Origin: Lepisosteus oculatus
Taxonomy: Eukaryota > Chordata > Actinopteri > Semionotiformes > Lepisosteidae
NCBI RefSeq assembly: GCF_040954835.1
Contig: NC_090723.1
Coordinates: 1,932,001-1,996,000, forward strand
Direction of reading: 5' to 3'
DNA: 64,000 nucleotides
The position numbers were made by a program, and so were the translations under genes. The notes beneath the pieces are model-generated. The model had not been told where the DNA came from, did not search any database, and saw nothing but the letters and a program-made list of their open reading frames with translations. This document shows positions 26,801 through 35,943 of this stretch, one piece after another. Position 1 is the first letter of the stretch. Each line of letters opens with the position of its first letter.

Positions 26801-27358
26801 ATTTCAGATTACAATTACAGTTGTTTGAACATACTGTTTATCTGCCTATGAGGCTTGTGCATTTTGTAAATTGGTATTACTTGCTTGTGTTTGGGTATTT
26901 CGTGTGGAAGTTGGTGGATTTGTGTTGATTCTGGACTGCAGACAACTCGTCGAGGGTGGGTAAAACCCCTGGTGCTATCCTTAATTGTCTGAACGTGTGT
27001 TCTTCCCTCAAAACAAATCAGGATCAAGGGTGACCTAGGGGCTGTATACAATGGTAGCCGGCTCATTTCTAACTAGTTTAATTCTTACCTGTAAATGAGT
27101 GAGCTTGGGTTTTGCTTCTGGGGAAAGTCTAATTTCCTGGGAGCGGATGGTTTAAAAAAAATGTTTTTAAAATACATTTTAAAAAGAAGCTTCATATTTT
27201 GAGGATGTCTGGTGTGTACCCTCCGTGGCTGAAGGCATTTCAAATCAGCTTGACCTGCCCTGTGCTACTTATATTGGAAAGCTGTTGTTTTCACTGGGTG
27301 TGTATTTGTGTTTCAGATAATTAAGGAGTCCACTGCAGAGCGCAAGGACACGGCCTAA
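14336..27358 (+). CDS. gfap: Glial fibrillary acidic protein (type III intermediate filament), complete, 9 exons
   Basis: Nine exons join in frame to 447 residues, against 432 in human GFAP. Layout: a Ser/Arg-rich head (1-83); coil 1A with [20 protein letters not shown] (91-110); coil 1B; coil 2 with the [13 protein letters not shown] junction, a single-cysteine [10 protein letters not shown], and the helix-termination motif [18 protein letters not shown]. The tail has [10 protein letters not shown] and ends in [13 protein letters not shown]. The tail and the TLQVRETSLDTK segment fit GFAP better than vimentin, desmin or peripherin. Exon sizes 61/96/162/126/221/44/86 are the type III pattern. 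GFAP forms the astroglial and radial-glial cytoskeleton. The arginines of LNDR and YRSK, hotspots for Alexander disease in human GFAP, are conserved. Introns 2-4 have unusual donors, and introns 6-8 hold retroposons. Confidence 0.96.
14842..19147 (+). other. gfap: gfap intron 1, 4.3 kb
   Basis: GT-AG intron with donor GTAAGC and acceptor CTCCTGCAG. No repeat or exon is recognised. An open frame of 129 codons at 15784-16173 has no motif. The stretch 16600-16840 looks like non-repetitive, homeobox-motif-rich sequence (ATTAATTA, TTAATTAATC), which could be a regulatory element, but that is a guess. Confidence 0.6.
19148..19208 (+). CDS. gfap: gfap exon 2
   Basis: The exon has 61 nt, the size conserved in type III filament genes. 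It encodes [20 protein letters not shown]. The donor is CAG|GCAAGT, a GC rather than GT splice site. Confidence 0.95.
20341..20436 (+). CDS. gfap: gfap exon 3
   Basis: The exon has 96 nt with acceptor TCTCTACAG and donor GAG|GTTAGC (weak at +3). It encodes [20 protein letters not shown] then [12 protein letters not shown], coil 1B of the rod. The following intron is only 204 bp and stays open in frame for 55 codons before a TGA at 20602. Confidence 0.95.
20641..20802 (+). CDS. gfap: gfap exon 4
   Basis: The exon has 162 nt, the family size, with acceptor TGCCCACAG and a weak donor AAG|GTCTGG. It encodes [20 protein letters not shown] through the conserved [13 protein letters not shown] and EEWYRSK, the linker 12 and early coil 2 region. 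Confidence 0.95.
21211..21336 (+). CDS. gfap: gfap exon 5
   Basis: The exon has 126 nt, the family size, with acceptor TCTCTCCCAG and donor ACT|GTGAGT. It encodes [20 protein letters not shown] through [11 protein letters not shown]. The lone rod cysteine typical of type III filaments is present. Confidence 0.96.
21665..21885 (+). CDS. gfap: gfap exon 6
   Basis: The exon has 221 nt, the family size, with acceptor TTCTGTAAG and donor GCCG|GTGAGC. It encodes [15 protein letters not shown], the coil 2B body [20 protein letters not shown], and the rod-end motif [15 protein letters not shown], which is nearly invariant in intermediate filaments. Confidence 0.97.
22105..22385 (+). mobile_element. 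tRNA-derived SINE in gfap intron 6
   Basis: Plus-strand copy. The head GGCAGCACTGTGCTGCAGTG is followed by GTTAGTGTTGCTGCC (A-box-like) and GAGTTCAATTC at 22158-22168 (B-box). The body has GTTTGCATGGGTTTC, CATACTGGTAGGTTAATTGG and CTGCCCTGCAATGGACTGCC. The tail is AT-rich. This is the best copy for deriving the head of the family. Confidence 0.82.
23321..23364 (+). CDS. gfap: gfap exon 7
   Basis: The exon has 44 nt, the family size, with acceptor TTTCTGCTCAG and donor AGAG|GTGAGC. It encodes [14 protein letters not shown], the start of the tail just after the rod, in the place of the ITIPVQTFSNLQIR segment of human GFAP. Confidence 0.95.
24444..24533 (+). mobile_element. Short hairpin-family retroposon, half copy in gfap intron 7
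   Basis: Shares CTGAAGAAGGCTCCACGGCC, GAAACGTTGTGTTCT and AATAAACCTATTACTTGTTC with the copy at 12762. It is flanked by a perfect 15-base direct repeat, AACTGTACAGTATGT (24429-24443 and 24534-24548), which is a target-site duplication. The insertion lies about 120 bp before exon 8. Confidence 0.82.
24653..24738 (+). CDS. gfap: gfap exon 8
   Basis: The exon has 86 nt, the family size, with acceptor CTGTACCGCAG and donor GGGGAG|GTACGT. It encodes [20 protein letters not shown] followed by [13 protein letters not shown]-like motif starts five bases after the exon, inside the intron. Confidence 0.95.
24744..24758 (+). promoter_or_regulatory. CTCF-like motif next to gfap exon 8
   Basis: TCAGCAGGGGGCGCT fits the CTCF core CCASYAGRKGGCRSY at 14 of 15 positions. 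It lies directly behind the exon 8 donor. No repeat carrying it is obvious here. Binding is inference. Confidence 0.5.
25043..25233 (+). mobile_element. Foldback copy of the hairpin-family retroposon in gfap intron 8
   Basis: The left arm (25043-25109) is the near-complete reverse complement of the right arm (25124-25192). Both contain CTCCACAG, a TTCTTTTCTTCTC run and a CAGCA block, and end or start in a GGAACAAG/CTTGATCC pair. The loop is the family core TCACACCTGAAGAAGG. A further tail runs to TTGAACTACA. A flanking TAATAATTA repeat (about 25034 and 25236) may be the target-site duplication. Confidence 0.75.
25270..25360 (+). repeat. tRNA-SINE tail fragment in gfap intron 8
   Basis: TTTCTTGCTAGGCTGGGCCC, a CCCGCAGCCCTGAAGATC-like stretch and GTGGTTAGAAACTGGATGGA resemble the 3' part of the tRNA-derived SINE family (compare the copy at 5755). 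Only the tail is left. Confidence 0.55.
26640..26790 (+). promoter_or_regulatory. CpG-richer patch in gfap intron 8 with CTCF-like motif
   Basis: Within AT-rich intron sequence this block has many CpGs (TTCCGCCGACAG, AACCGGCGCTG, CCGACACACGTGCG, TTCTTCCGCACG). It also holds the CTCF-like CCGACAGAGGGCAGC (26670-26684) and a TTTTTAAAG sequence. It could be an internal promoter or insulator. There is no coding evidence. Confidence 0.35.
27317..27358 (+). CDS. gfap: gfap exon 9, coding part with stop
   Basis: The coding part has 42 nt, with acceptor TTGTGTTTCAG. It encodes [13 protein letters not shown] and then TAA. This replaces the VIKESKQEHKDVM end of human GFAP, with the IKES core kept and the last residues diverged. 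Confidence 0.94.
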   Translation: MIKESTAERKDTA

Positions 27359-28565
27359 TGCCCAGCGCGAGGGACGACCATAGCCAGCTGCTTGCTTCTC
27401 ACTGTAGACTAGACACTGACCCCTTCCCCCTCCTGCCCCCTCAACCCCCCCCTCTGCTGGCCTCTGTGCAGGTGAGCGAGTGATTGAATCAGTATGGGAG
27501 TGAAGAACTGGGTGAAGCTACACCTGTGATCAGAGGTGGTTCAGGATTCATTGTCAAAGCCAGCCTTCCTTGAGAATAGGCTGGACACAGTCTAGCTGTG
27601 AAGCTGCTTCCTTCGTATTTAGAGGGCAGCCCAGATCCTGAGGATATAAACTCCACTGAACACCTTCCTTTCCACATTTAACTGTCTTAACTACTGTGTG
27701 TTCTTAAATTGGGGGATTTACCGTAGTCCTCATTGTTTATAAGCTGATGGTGAAGAAAGGTTTGAAATATCAAAGCTTTCTGTTTGATACCATCAGTGCT
27801 TCTTGCTTGCTTCAAATTAATTTAAAGCAAATGGTGCATTCAACTAAATTAAAACAAATAGTTCAGTCTTTTTCTGTAAGACATTTTGGTGTTCTAAAGC
27901 ATGCAGGAGAGAAGGAAAAGAGAGAAGAGTCCAGCATTAAATGATCACGGTATTTCCATGAATCTGAATTAGGGAGGACTTTGAGAATCAGAAGTAATGA
28001 GGCCCTGGTTTGGATCAACCTCCACTCGTGTTGCAGTGCAGAGGGATTGAAACACAATCCACTACAGCCCAGCGCAAGAGGCCTGCAAGGTGAAGCAGTG
28101 CCACTCTCATTCTCTTTCACACTCAGTCTCTCCCTGTGTGCTCTCTGTGTATGTTGGATAACTCTGCTTGTTAATGGGCTCGTTTTGTGAAATAATATTT
28201 TTAAATACAAGGTAGTTTCGGGGAGAGTTAGGAGGGGTTGTCAGAGTGGCTCGCCTGCCCCAGTTTAGCACCTTTTTTTCTTTTCTCGGCTCCCAGACCT
28301 GCTGCCTGTGGGAACACTTTAGCAATCCGTTAGAATGCGGAATTTGTTTAGCATGTAGCAGAGAGCAGTGGTTGATGTCGTAGGTCTGTGTGTAAGTGAA
28401 TGAAAGCGAGACGTTGGAGCTGTGGGACAGAAGCGCTGAAGGAAATTAGGAGTAGAAGAGGGGAGTTTGTTAGTTTTTTTTGTTTCGAGTTTTTGGGTTC
28501 CCCTGTGGTTGGGACAGACTTCATCACCTTATGGAACAATAAAGCAAGCCGACCTTCGGTTTTCC
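27359..28565 (+). other. gfap: gfap 3' untranslated region (predicted)
   Basis: From the stop codon to the first AATAAA at 28538-28543 lies about 1.2 kb with no earlier AATAAA, similar to the long 3' UTR of mammalian GFAP. T- and GT-rich sequence follows the signal. Shadow ORFs in it have no motif. The poly(A) site is inferred. Confidence 0.6.
28538..28543 (+). terminator. gfap: Likely gfap poly(A) signal
   Basis: Canonical AATAAA in ATGGAACAATAAAGCAAGCC, the first after the gfap stop codon, with a T-rich downstream element at 28558-28586. Later AATAAA hexamers at about 29038 and 29716 are alternatives. Confidence 0.6.
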
Positions 28566-28599
28566 CTTTCCTTCGTCTTGTTTTAAGCCCCTTCACCCT

Positions 28600-30218
28600 G
28601 TACCAAGTTGCAGGGTTTTGAAAGTACAACATGGTGCTTCCACAAATTGTCACAGTGGCTTAAAGAACATACTTTTAATGTGTTTAATCTGTTGTAGCTC
28701 TGCCTAATCAATATATTTGGTAATGAACTGTCCCAATCCAGGATTGAACCCTTGTAGATATTCCTTGTTAGGTTGGTCCTACTGGAGCTGAACATACAAG
28801 AGACTGAGTTTTAACACTGTTATATCTCATACAAATCAGTCTGCTCTGTGGCTACCCTGCAATTACTCCAGACACCTGTTATACGAGCAGTGAATCAAAA
28901 GTTAATTGGATTTGGGGCATGCATTTTTAGCCCTCCTTGTAAGGCAGCTGATATTGCCAGTAATTAAGGCTACAAGCAAATACAGCACAGAGAGTGGGAT
29001 TCAGTAACAGAAGCCAGTTAATTTATCAAAGGAAAGGAATAAAGAAATCTGGAAAATAACAGTTTTTCTGTTGGTGGAAAAAAATGTACACACTCTAAAT
29101 GTTTCTGGAAAGTAAGAAAAATTACAAAGAAATCACAGAGAAAATTATTTAAACTTTAATTGTAGAAATGGAGCAAACCTTGGAGGCTTACTAAGTAAAC
29201 TGTGCATTGAGCCTTAGAACTTTAATTTTAATAGGCATTTTATTGTGATTGCCACCTATCATTCCTACTGCTGAGGTGAACAGAAAGTGACTTTCCATGA
29301 CAAAATCACCTACTGTGTGTCTGTATACTACTACAGCAAATAATCCTGCCAGGCTTGTTTTGCAATAAGAGCATGAAATGTATTCACATCCTAGGGGGGG
29401 TGGATTTCAGTAAGAATTGTGAAATTTGCTATAAATCTAACTCCAGCATCTCCCACCTCCATAAAGAAGTTGACAAACAATGTTTTTGTGTCCTTCCCAA
29501 GGTTAACACGAGACCCCCTGCCCCACTATCCAGCTTTTAATGTTGCACCAGAGCTCTTTGAAGTGGTGGTCACAGCAAGCTCAGGCAGCCGATAGCTCAG
29601 ACTTCTAGATAACTCTACCTACAGGCACAGCACATTTGAGTGCTATTAAGTTGTTTAAAATGACTCACAACTCTTCTTATTTTAGGAATCTTTAGCCTTG
29701 TAACCCATTAACAACAATAAAAAGAAAATAAGCTTGACTCACATTTCTCTGTTTTATTCTCTTTTCTTTTCTGACAATCCAAAGCCCAGGGTGCTTTTAC
29801 GGTCAGTTCCCTGTTGTTCATATCCGTTTACCTGTAAAATCACAAAACTTGTCTCTGAATTTTCACCACCCTGAACCCAACACACACATCTGAAAAAGTA
29901 CTACACAAAGAAGTTCTCTGGCTCCACCTTCAGGTGCTGGTTCATTATGTGCAAAAAAAATTAACCACTCTTATACATTGTGTCATTAGTTTAAAATCTA
30001 TTTAAAATAAAATAGAGGGTTTCCAGTTTATGGTCAAATTGAAACACAATTCTAAACTCATTGACTTCCATAACAAGACCTCAATTAAAAATATATATAT
30101 ATTAGTTTTATATTTTACATTTAGCAGCCGGGAGTTTTAAAGGTTTAAAAATACACACATATGTCTGTGTCAGCCACCCCACCACTACACCGCACTGATT
30201 TCTTAGTCTTGTCTCCTC
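28600..30218. other. Intergenic stretch, possible conserved non-coding sequence
   Basis: No exon or repeat is recognised. The segment 28860-29000 is unique-looking and has several homeodomain-type ATTA/TAAT cores (GTTAATTGG, CAGTAATTAAGG), so it might be an enhancer. This is inference only. Confidence 0.35.
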
Positions 30219-30665
30219 TTAGTAAGCTAGCAGCTGCAGGATATCACCCTGCAGCTCACACCCGACAAAGTACTGGAGCTCAGCAGTGTGAGCCTCGCCT
30301 GTACCTGAATGGGAGACTCCTGGGAAAGTTAAGGCTGCTGCAGGAAGAGATGTTAGTGGAACCAGTAGGGGGCGCTCACCCTGTGGTCTGTGTAGGTCCT
30401 CATGCCCCAGTATGGTGAGTGATGGGGACACAGTAAAAATTGTGGTGTCCTTTGGATAAGACCGGATAAAATTGAAGTCCTGACTCTGTGGTCATTAAAA
30501 ATCCCAGGGCGTTTCTTGAAAAGAGTGGAGGTGTTACCCCATTATCATCCTGGCCTTTACCAGTCATGGCCTCCTAATAGTCCCCATCTCTGAACTGGCC
30601 TCATCACTCTGCTCTCCTCCCCACTGAGAGCCGGTGTGTGGTGGAATTATCATTCACTGTTATTT
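30219..30665 (+). mobile_element. 5S rRNA-derived SINE with CTCF-like motif
   Basis: The first 120 bases follow 5S rRNA. They have CACCCTGCAGCTCACACCCG, an A-box-like GAGCTCAGCAGTGTGAGCC and a C-box-like CCTGAATGGGAGACTCCTGG. The body continues with CCAGTAGGGGGCGCT, GTGTCCTTTGGATAAGACCG, CATTAAAAATCCCAGGGCG, ATGGCCTCCTAATAGTCCCC and CTCTCCTCCCCACTGAGAGC. I know this body from fish SINE3-like (5S-headed) elements. The usual 3' tail is missing. Confidence 0.85.
30362..30376 (+). promoter_or_regulatory. CTCF-like motif inside a 5S-SINE
   Basis: CCAGTAGGGGGCGCT matches the CTCF core CCASYAGRKGGCRSY at all 15 positions. The motif is part of the SINE body, and the copy at 61164 has it too. Whether CTCF binds it in this genome cannot be seen. 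Confidence 0.55.
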
Positions 30666-33600
30666 ATTCAGTAAGAGATGAATGGAAGTTTAATGAGAAG
30701 TATTTTCAGCAGATCTACCATGTTCATGGATTGCTTATTTATAACAAATCCATATTCTTCTGACCAAGTAAAAGATTAAAAGAAAGAGAAGGAAAGAAAT
30801 CTTAACTCCAGTTTATCTGTGCAATATGCCAGTCTGTGAGTGACTTTAGATTGTTATGGACAATACATATTCATGTTAGTAAAGTGTATTGTTGGCATGT
30901 TGAAGCTGTTGAGAGAGATTAATTTGCGTATTTCGATGACTTTCTAGGTTTTGAGTTCCAAATGAAATATTTATAATGAAAAGAAATACTGTAACTAATG
31001 GGGCAATAAGCGATAATTTCTAGTGGTAAATTTTCCTGTTTCTGGTTGACAACAAGACAATTGTAAGTACACATTTACAAATTCTTTTTTTTTTTTAAAT
31101 TGCTTTAATTTTCATACAGCCTCTGGAAACAACAGCTTTTTAAACATTTTACTGTGTGTTGCTGTACAAAAACAACACTTACACTGTATTTAATCCATAG
31201 GAGCAGCTGTCTCTAACCTTATTATGATTTTCTCAGTTTGTGCTGATCATTAATCACTCAACCTACTGTGTCCTTGACACAGTTTGTGAATTAGACATGC
31301 GTATATTCTATGAATGAAGATACTTGTAAACCCTGAAGAAGTTGGACTTTCCAGGATGAGGAAAAGCTTTCTGCACCAAGGAATCTGTCCCCAATGCAGA
31401 GGTGATCAACAGGTGTCTTAGTGGACCAGTGTATCTGAAGGTTTGCACTCCAACTCAGCTCATAATGGCCTACAGTACAGTACAGGTCCAGTTCATTACT
31501 GGACCAGTCAACCAAATATCCTCATACCCTCTTCAGGCTCTTAGGTGCTGGTGCTTTAAATAATATACTGGCCCTCAAAAGACCAGAATTGTACCAGAGT
31601 TTTAGGGACATCAGTTAAGACATATGGTTACCAACAGGCTCATGGTCAACTGGAGACATTGATACAGGACACACTTTATGTGTTACCTCTAAACCGAACC
31701 GAACATATGGTTGGTTATGAACTAAACAGAATCATTTTATTGCTTTATTTACTTATTGTCAACCACTGATTCCCCTGACCAGATGGTCAGAACGGCTGAT
31801 CTGTATTAATGACTTCTTGTAATGAATCCCTGAAAATTAGGAAGATGGATGAATTCACAAACTCAGAATCGACGATGTGGTTAATTGTAGTAAATTGAAG
31901 AGTGCAAAACAAAAATAGTCAAGATAGTTATTTTATATAACGATATATTTATTCAGTTATATTCAGTAAATGTCTGTTTTTTCATTTATGGGCCAGGTGA
32001 AACACAAACCCTGGAGGAAGGTGTCTGCTTGATTTTGGGCCAGTTGGCAACAATGCAGAGACTTGACAATGTACAGTAAAATCACAGTAAAATGTCAAAT
32101 TGTCCCTCATAAAACAGGGTCAGCTGTACACTGAAAGTGTTGTAAAAGTCAGAGTCAGCCGGAAATAAACCTATGCTTTCACCTCAATGTATCTGTGAAA
32201 CTTTATCTGTAATACGCATTTCATTGAACTTGTGCCTTTGACAAATAAGCTGGACTGGGAACCTGCAGGACTCCACTATGACAGGTCTGTCCATCCCTGC
32301 TTATGCTCGAGGATCCTCCCTCTTTTGGATTTTGATCAAAGTGAATTCTTAATTGTCTGGATAAGCTGACATCTATAAATGAGCTACAATCTTATCTGTT
32401 AAACTTTTCTCTTTCTGAGAAAATGAACGGTATGTTCTATAATGTGTCCCCCTACTTAGTTATTAGACCATTGTTCGTTTACAGTTGCCACTTCATGATA
32501 TGCAAATACAGAAGGAGATTACCCTGTATCAGACACTCCTAGAAGAAGTGATCTTATTTTGGAATGGGAGAAAATTACTGTACTTACAATTTACTTCATA
32601 CCTGTACACTTGTAATGTTATACAGCACATACTGTACCATTGTCCAATGTGTCCTTGTACTATTTAATCAAATAATAATATTTCACTTGGTAACAGACTG
32701 CGTTAAGATGTTTCTATTTTGGACTTTGTCTTTTGTTATTACACACATTGTCATACGTGTATGCTCATACTCATACTGTATGTGTCACTTGTAATATGAA
32801 TGAATAACACATATGAAAGTCACACAAATGGGCTCTAATGGTGGATCAGCCTTATCTGATTGTAGAATCCAGCGCTTTGCTTTCCCTTCACTGGGCACTG
32901 TTCAGTAAGGGTGTTAATCCAGGTGTCTTGGCCAAACTCCATACTGGGACTGGATGATCTGCCTTCTTGGTGTTCCCTGAATACATCTGGGTCACTTCTG
33001 GTACTCCAGTCATGGTCTTGCTAAACTTAGCCCACTACAGAGTATGAGGTACCAGGCCAGCGTTAAGATGGACCCTGGATATCATATGCATGTTACACTA
33101 CACCCCTTTCATCTTTTGGCAAGGTCCAGAAACTCATGTCTCGTGCCCTAATAGTACCTTAATGACGCTATTTATAGATGCTGTGTCTCCAGCATGAAGT
33201 GTTTCTTCAATTCCATTGCACTTTATAAAGATCGTTTAAAGTAATTTAGCTTTGAAAGCAATTTCAAACATCAATTTGATTTCTTAGTACTTACTGATCT
33301 CAAAATTATTTTTTTTAATGATTCAAAACTTACAACACTTACAATGTTAACAACAGTGTCTCTCAATCTTCATTACATTAAAGCGCTCTTACTCTATATG
33401 TTTGCACTTTCAAGTCTTAAAAACCTTTCTGTTATTTTCTGCTGGGTTAGACAGCTTAAACACACAGTACCTCTTGCCAAGCAACTTATTATTATTTCTG
33501 GTTATCATTATGATTTTTCACAGCTGGCATGTCAAGGGAGAAAACATCCTACTCAGAGGCACTTTGTTGACACTGTGATCTCTCCTCGTTGGCTTGCTGT

Positions 33601-35429
33601 GAACAGGAAAGTCTAATCTCATCAAAATCAGAGCCTGAAAGGACTGGGTGACGAAAGCCCAGCCCCACAACAAAGACAAAGCATACAGACCCTGAAGAGG
33701 CTTTAATACTAGTACTTAGATAGGATCCTCAGATGTAAACAGGCATGTTCATAATAGACATCACTTTAAATCCCTTTTAGGATACTTTGAACTCTTAAGA
33801 AGCATGAATAGAGCCAATAGTACCATTCCAGTTGAAAATATAAAGACAGGTGCAGTATATACAAGAATAAAGTGGTACACTGCCTATATAATGCATTAAA
33901 TGGACAATTGCAGAGTGGTCTAACACCAAGATAGTTGATTCCCCACTGTAAAGCTATGCTGTCTGGGGTGGGGCAACCATCCAGTCTGCACTAGCATATT
34001 AACTGCACAGCACGTAGGATGGAGAATTGAAGGATTACTGCATCACTTCAATAGGCACAATATGAATGTATCCAGTATGGACCATGCTGAGAAATTAGCA
34101 TCAGACTGACTGCCCCCAGCTCCACAGTCTGATGTTTTCACAAAAAGGCAACACTCAGGCCAGCTACATTAAAATGAATTAATGAGTTAACCCCTAAATA
34201 TAGAGGAAATGTGAATTGTTTTCCTTACCAGTATTCTGCAAGACCACATGTGTCTTTTGGATGGCCAAGCCAGCAGAATTAGCCGTTTGGTGTTTTGCTG
34301 AAGGCTCACTTTGTATGATTGCTGCATAATTTAATATAACAGAGCTATGTTTGTGATATACACACATCAGAGAAAACCTCTATCTGATAACCCATCCATC
34401 TTCAGACCTACAGCAATTGTAGCTGTAGAAAGTCAGCATAATTTCCATGAAATGTCCACAGATGTCTATTGAGGTACAGTATGCAACTGCAAATCAATAG
34501 AATCTGTTGCAGCTCTACATGAGAACCAAAAAGTTCTTGAGGTCTGAACTGGGCTTTGTTGGAACTTTTTTGTCAACAGCTTCCCATGAGCCCTTGAGGC
34601 TGCTGGAACAGACAGGTCAACTAGGTCTGCTCTTGACTTCAGTGATGTACCTGGGGCACATTCACCAACAATCATGCCTCTTGGGAGGCTCCTTAGATCA
34701 TTTCATATTCCATAGCACTGCACATTTTCAAATAGGCAAGTCTGATACCAGTCTGAACATATTTCTATATTGAAATTTACATAAATGATGGAAGGTGTTC
34801 TAAGACTTTGCAATTGGCAACTATCAACACCTCACAGTTATCAAGGTACAATGTCAGTTATGATGAATAGAGACTCATAGCTGGAACATCACACAAAACT
34901 TTGTTAAGTCCCAGAGGCCACCAGAAAGAAAACTAATAACAACTCCAGTTGTTATAATGCAAATTGCAGTGATAGTGATGACAGATGATGAAAACATCAA
35001 GCTTGTCAGATGTCAGCCTTAACCAGTGTGAAAGATGCTGGAGGGGTCCTCAGGACTCTTCTCAAAACAGATTTGTAACTTAGATTGAATTCCCTAGGCT
35101 GTGACACTGGTGTCTTGAGTGTTGTGTGAGTTCTGGGTATTTGGAATCCAGCCTCAATGTCAATTTAAGGCAACCGACAATGCTATGTCTCCGGCAAGTG
35201 AGATGAGAGAAACTGCAAATCTATGCTTAAAAGTTGTCTGTTAAAACACATTTGACAAGAGGCAAGCCAGAAACATTCAAGTGGGCAAATGTTGGTCCCT
35301 GGGCTTAAGAAGAATATAGTAGTTGTGGTGAAAATGTATTTTACAGCACTCTGAAAGAAGAATGATTTATCTCTAGCAAAGCACAAAGCCAAGCTGGGGA
35401 AATCTGATTTTCCAGGACCCTTCGAGAGA
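30666..35429. other. Intergenic stretch, nothing recognised
   Basis: 4.8 kb with no supported gene or complete repeat. Composition is AT-rich, with short ORFs (e.g. 31291-31515, 33344-33616, 34507-34773) that lack motifs and exon boundaries. Diverged repeats probably lie here but cannot be named. Confidence 0.4.
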
Positions 35430-35660
35430 GCATGGAGTTTGTATGTTCTTCCCATGTTGGTGTGGGTTTCCTCTGGGTGCTCTGGTTTCCTCCCACAGTC
35501 CAGAGATCCACTGGTAGGTTAATTAGCTTCTGGGAAAATAGGCCCTGGTGTGAGTTTGTGCATGTCTATGTTTGCATCTGTCTGCCCTATACTGGACCGG
35601 CATTGTGTCCAGTGTGAACCCTGCCTTGCTCCTGTTGCTTGCTGGGATATGTGCCTTGAA
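35430..35660 (+). mobile_element. tRNA-derived SINE, headless
   Basis: Body and tail only: GGAGTTTGTATGTTCTTCCC, GTTTCCTCTGGGTGCTCTGG, CCTCCCACAGTCCAGAGATC, GTTAATTAGCTTCTGGG, CTGCCCTATACTGGACCGG and TTGCTTGCTGGGAT. The tRNA-like head is missing at the 5' end. Confidence 0.75.
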
Positions 35661-35785
35661 TTGGAAGACCAGCCTTCCCCATATCACAAATGATCACAAA
35701 GGTATTTTTTAATTGTCTTTCCTAAATGTAATAGTTTACAAATGTATTGGGATTTCTGGGTAAATGGTCCTGCGGTTGCCAGTGT

Positions 35786-35943
35786 ATTTAAATTGGTGGG
35801 GAGGGGCAGGGGCAGGGGCAGTTCCTCTCCAGATCACAAGAGGGCGCAGTGGAAACAGTATATCACACAGAACAATCTGTTTACAGCTCCATTTTGTTTT
35901 CCTGGAATGTTGCTGCAATGGACAACACAAATCCTGTGCAACA
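35786..35943 (+). other. Candidate promoter and first exon with splice donor (weak)
   Basis: A TATTTAAA at about 35784 is followed by three tandem GGGGCA units and then transcript-like sequence ending in the strong donor ACAG|GTAAGT at 35944. A short frame MDNTNPVQQ (from 35918) runs into the donor. No downstream exon could be matched, so this may be a non-coding RNA start or chance. Confidence 0.2.

Noticed and set aside
30219..30340. 5S rRNA gene
   Set aside because: It is diverged at many internal-promoter positions and fused to a SINE body, so it is a 5S-derived retroposon.
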